From positions 1-6,430 of the forward strand of contig DATKDP010000008.1 in the NCBI GenBank assembly GCA_035546335.1: a DNA stretch of 6,430 bases, written 5' to 3'. Made by a program: the position numbers and the translations under genes. The stretch comes from DATKDP01 sp035546335. Lineage in GTDB: Bacteria; Acidobacteriota; Thermoanaerobaculia; Gp7-AA8. The notes under the pieces are model-generated. The model searched no databases. It saw only the letters and a list, made by a program, of their open reading frames with translations, and had not been told where the DNA came from. Below are positions 5,021-6,430 of this stretch, in pieces (positions within the stretch are counted from its first letter, which is position 1; each line of letters starts with the position of its first letter).

Positions 5021-6163
5021 TCATCGCTCCCTTGCGGCCCGAGGCGTGAGTGACCGCAGAAGTTCGACGAGGATCCGGTTGTTTTCCCTCGCATCGTGCT
5101 GGAGCTGGGGAAACGCCTCGCGAATGCGCCGGCGAAACTCATCGCGCGTGTCCCACGATCGATCGATGTCGGCGATGAGCTGTCCGGCGCTGACCTTTTC
5201 GAGCGGCGGCATCGTCATTCCCATCTTCTCGATGAATCCCTCCACCTTCGAGGCATAGGGAAGTGCAACGAAAGGGACACCACGGCTGGCAGCGAAGATG
5301 AGGAAATGGAGTCTCATGCCGACCGCCAGCTCGAAGTTACCGACCACCGAGAGAATCTGCCCCGCAGTGTAGTCTCCCTTGAGGACCGCGGCGTGCGAGG
5401 CATTGCGCATTCCGGCGATGACCGCATGGCTGAACTGCAGATCCTTCGTCTTCGGCTCCATCGGGATGAATACCACCTCAGCTTCGAAACGGTCGACCAT
5501 GAAGTCGGCGGCATCGGCCAGGAGTCCCTGATACTGCGCCGCGTCGATGTCGGGAGCGGCGGGCCCGGGCTCCCGGACCGAAACGCCGACCAGACGACGC
5601 GTCTTGTCGACCCCTTCGCGGGAGAGTGTGCCGGGAGGAAGAGGCTCGGGCTCGAGAAGAACGGCCGGGTCGGCCGTCGTCACGATCTCGACACGAACCC
5701 CGATCTCTTCGAGAAGGTGGCGCGCGCGCCGGTCCCGCACGGTGATCACGGCAGCGCTCTCGAGGCAGTCGCGCACCAGCTCTCGCGTCGCCGGTTCCTT
5801 GAGGGGCCCGGCACTCACCGCATAGATCATCACCGGAACCCGAGTCTCGCGGGCGAGCTTGACCTCGCGGAGATACGCATCGGCGTGCGAGTCGTAGAGG
5901 ATGCCGCCTCCGCCGAGAACGAAGCAGTCGAGCCGTTCGATCTCCTGGCGCGATTCGTCGCGTGACATCTCGCGCACCGGAACTGCTCGTTCGACGCGGT
6001 GCCGCCTCAGAGTGTCTTCCGGATTGCGGGTGAAGACGGTGATCTCGACGGGTAGAGAGGCCCTCAACTGGGCGATCATCGACTGCAGGATCGCCTCGTC
6101 GCCGAGATTCAGCCCTCCGTAGGAACCGGAGATACCGACTCGGTAGGGGATATCCTTCGCCAT
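5021..6163 (-). CDS. Polysaccharide pyruvyl transferase family protein, CsaB-like
   Basis: The 380-residue product belongs to the PS_pyruv_trans family (PF04230), whose members transfer pyruvate from phosphoenolpyruvate to sugars as ketals. CsaB-type enzymes modify secondary cell-wall polymers so that SLH-domain S-layer proteins can bind. Visible marks are GISGSYGGLNLGDEAIL (10-26, the family's N-terminal glycine-rich NxGDEA motif), DCFVLGGGGILYD (79-91), VITVRDRRARHLLEEIGV (139-156), VGVSVREPG (192-200) and VGMRLHFLIFAASRGVPFVA (281-300) followed by LPYASKVEGF, where His286 is in the conserved R-x-H position. No signal peptide is seen, so it is cytoplasmic. A stop codon in frame just upstream fixes the ATG at 6163, although its ribosome binding site is poor. 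It is the first gene of an operon with the FAD oxidoreductase. The acceptor polymer is unknown, and no SLH protein or glycosyltransferase is in the window. Confidence 0.9.
   Translation of the reverse strand: MAKDIPYRVGISGSYGGLNLGDEAILQSMIAQLRASLPVEITVFTRNPEDTLRRHRVERAVPVREMSRDESRQEIERLDCFVLGGGGILYDSHADAYLREVKLARETRVPVMIYAVSAGPLKEPATRELVRDCLESAAVITVRDRRARHLLEEIGVRVEIVTTADPAVLLEPEPLPPGTLSREGVDKTRRLVGVSVREPGPAAPDIDAAQYQGLLADAADFMVDRFEAEVVFIPMEPKTKDLQFSHAVIAGMRNASHAAVLKGDYTAGQILSVVGNFELAVGMRLHFLIFAASRGVPFVALPYASKVEGFIEKMGMTMPPLEKVSAGQLIADIDRSWDTRDEFRRRIREAFPQLQHDARENNRILVELLRSLTPRAARER
5027..5033 (-). promoter_or_regulatory. Ribosome binding site for the oxidoreductase, inside the end of the preceding gene
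   Basis: AAGGGAG on the minus strand lies within the last codons of the pyruvyltransferase-like gene, 10 nt before the oxidoreductase ATG at 5016. The first gene's TGA (5021-5023) falls between the two. This arrangement favours translational coupling and supports the chosen start. Confidence 0.55.
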
Positions 6164-6200
6164 CGCGCGTTACCCGGTGCCACGGGCATGCCAGAAGGGA

Positions 6201-6341
6201 GGGAAGGGTGAAGGGGGAAGGGTGAAGGGGGAAGGGGAGAGGCAGGTAGCAGATAGAACAGATAGCAGATAGCAGAAGGCAGAGGGCAGATGGCAGATAG
6301 CAGAGGGCGGATAGCAGAGGGCGGAGGGCGGAGGGCGATAG
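6201..6341. repeat. Heptamer (7-bp) tandem repeat array, purine-rich, degenerate
   Basis: From 6201 the plus strand can be read in continuous 7-bp steps: GGGAAGG, GTGAAGG, GGGAAGG, GTGAAGG, GGGAAGG, GGAGAGG, then GCAGATA-type units. After one irregular 9-bp unit near 6256-6264, further units include GCAGATA, GCAGAAG, GCAGAGG, GCAGATG, GCGGATA and GCGGAGG, to about 6341. The period is kept while the unit sequence drifts. The array lies upstream of the pyruvyltransferase-like gene, leaving only about 37 bp between array and start codon. No promoter can be discerned for that operon. It resembles the short tandemly repeated repetitive sequences known from some bacteria; function unknown. Confidence 0.85.
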
Positions 6342-6367
6342 GACGAGAGGCTGCGAAAAGCCGCGCT

Positions 6368-6430
6368 CCTCTGCCATCTGCTATCTGCTATCTGCCCCTC
6401 CCCTTCCCCTTCCTTCCTTCCCCCTTCCCC
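6368..6430. repeat. Inverted counterpart of the heptamer array, running off the right edge
   Basis: CCTCTGC, CATCTGC, TATCTGC, TATCTGC (6368-6395) are reverse complements of the GCAGAGG, GCAGATG and GCAGATA units at 6249-6306. They are followed by a C/T-rich tract (6396-6430), the complement of the G/A-rich tract at 6196-6239. The order of the two parts is mirrored, so 6196-6430 forms a large imperfect inverted repeat around a hinge at about 6342-6367. The outer end lies beyond the window. Confidence 0.8.

Noticed and set aside
4195..5049. Plus-strand open frame opposite the oxidoreductase
   Set aside because: It is rich in Arg, Asp, Glu and His with no domain signature and lies wholly antisense to a gene with clear FAD motifs.
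5096..5965. Plus-strand frame opposite the pyruvyltransferase gene
   Set aside because: It is antisense to a gene with family motifs and has no recognisable content of its own.
5478..6377. Minus-strand frame starting in the heptamer repeats, with an apparent hydrophobic leader
   Set aside because: The leader is only the translated TATCTGC repeat (Leu-Ser-Ala-Ile-Cys-Tyr type). The rest overlaps the pyruvyltransferase gene out of frame and is Arg-rich without motifs.
6242..6395. CRISPR array
   Set aside because: The 7-bp units are contiguous without spacers, and no cas gene is present.

Overview
The window looks like chromosomal DNA from a GC-rich bacterium. No rRNA or tRNA is present to place it. 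The gene set is a Pfk-2-type phosphofructokinase, a CvrA/NhaP2-like antiporter and a CsaB-like pyruvyltransferase. Together with intergenic heptamer arrays and ATCCTGAGCC/GAGCGAAGGATCTGC-type repeats, it recalls Acidobacteriota-like environmental genomes, but that placement is a weak inference. Five intact protein genes are supported, plus one 5'-truncated gene fragment at the left edge. Four of the five intact genes are on the minus strand.

Layout, left to right: (1) a minus-strand fragment (about 1-152) encodes the second phospholipase-D active-site block of a cardiolipin-synthase-like protein. It begins abruptly at the pfkB stop codon and runs off the window. (2) pfkB (148-1086, minus) encodes an ATP-dependent 6-phosphofructokinase of the E. 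coli Pfk-2 type. (3) A 155-bp gap holds the pfkB promoter and a 12-bp perfect-stem hairpin behind the next gene. (4) A cvrA/nhaP2-like K+/H+ (or Na+/H+) antiporter with a C-terminal RCK_C domain occupies 1242-2684 (minus). (5) A compact divergent promoter region (2685-2789) follows. (6) A 139-residue membrane-anchored helical protein of unknown function lies at 2790-3209 (plus). (7) About 400 bp of gene-free DNA between convergent genes (3210-3606) is packed with a heptamer tandem repeat and nested inverted repeats. (8) A two-gene minus-strand operon follows: a polysaccharide-pyruvyltransferase-family gene (5021-6163), then an FAD-dependent oxidoreductase (3607-5016), with 4 bp between them. 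(9) The right end (6164-6430) is a 7-bp-periodic repeat array, first purine-rich and then its inverted counterpart.

The main regulatory observation is that pfkB and the antiporter, two unrelated genes, are preceded by near-identical segments of about 48 bp (1113-1160 and 2692-2739). Each carries a TATGAT -10-like hexamer and a CGTTGCACCG box, which suggests a duplicated promoter/operator and possible co-regulation. The antiporter copy places the start codon only 9 nt after the -10 box, so its mRNA may be leaderless or nearly so. The opposite plus-strand gene has a perfect TATAAT flanked by a GGTGCG/CGCACC inverted repeat.

I see no phage, CRISPR, transposase or known defence system. The less ordinary content is the duplicated promoter, the truncated PLD gene, the repeat-rich intergenic DNA, and the coupling of a CsaB-like enzyme to an oxidoreductase.
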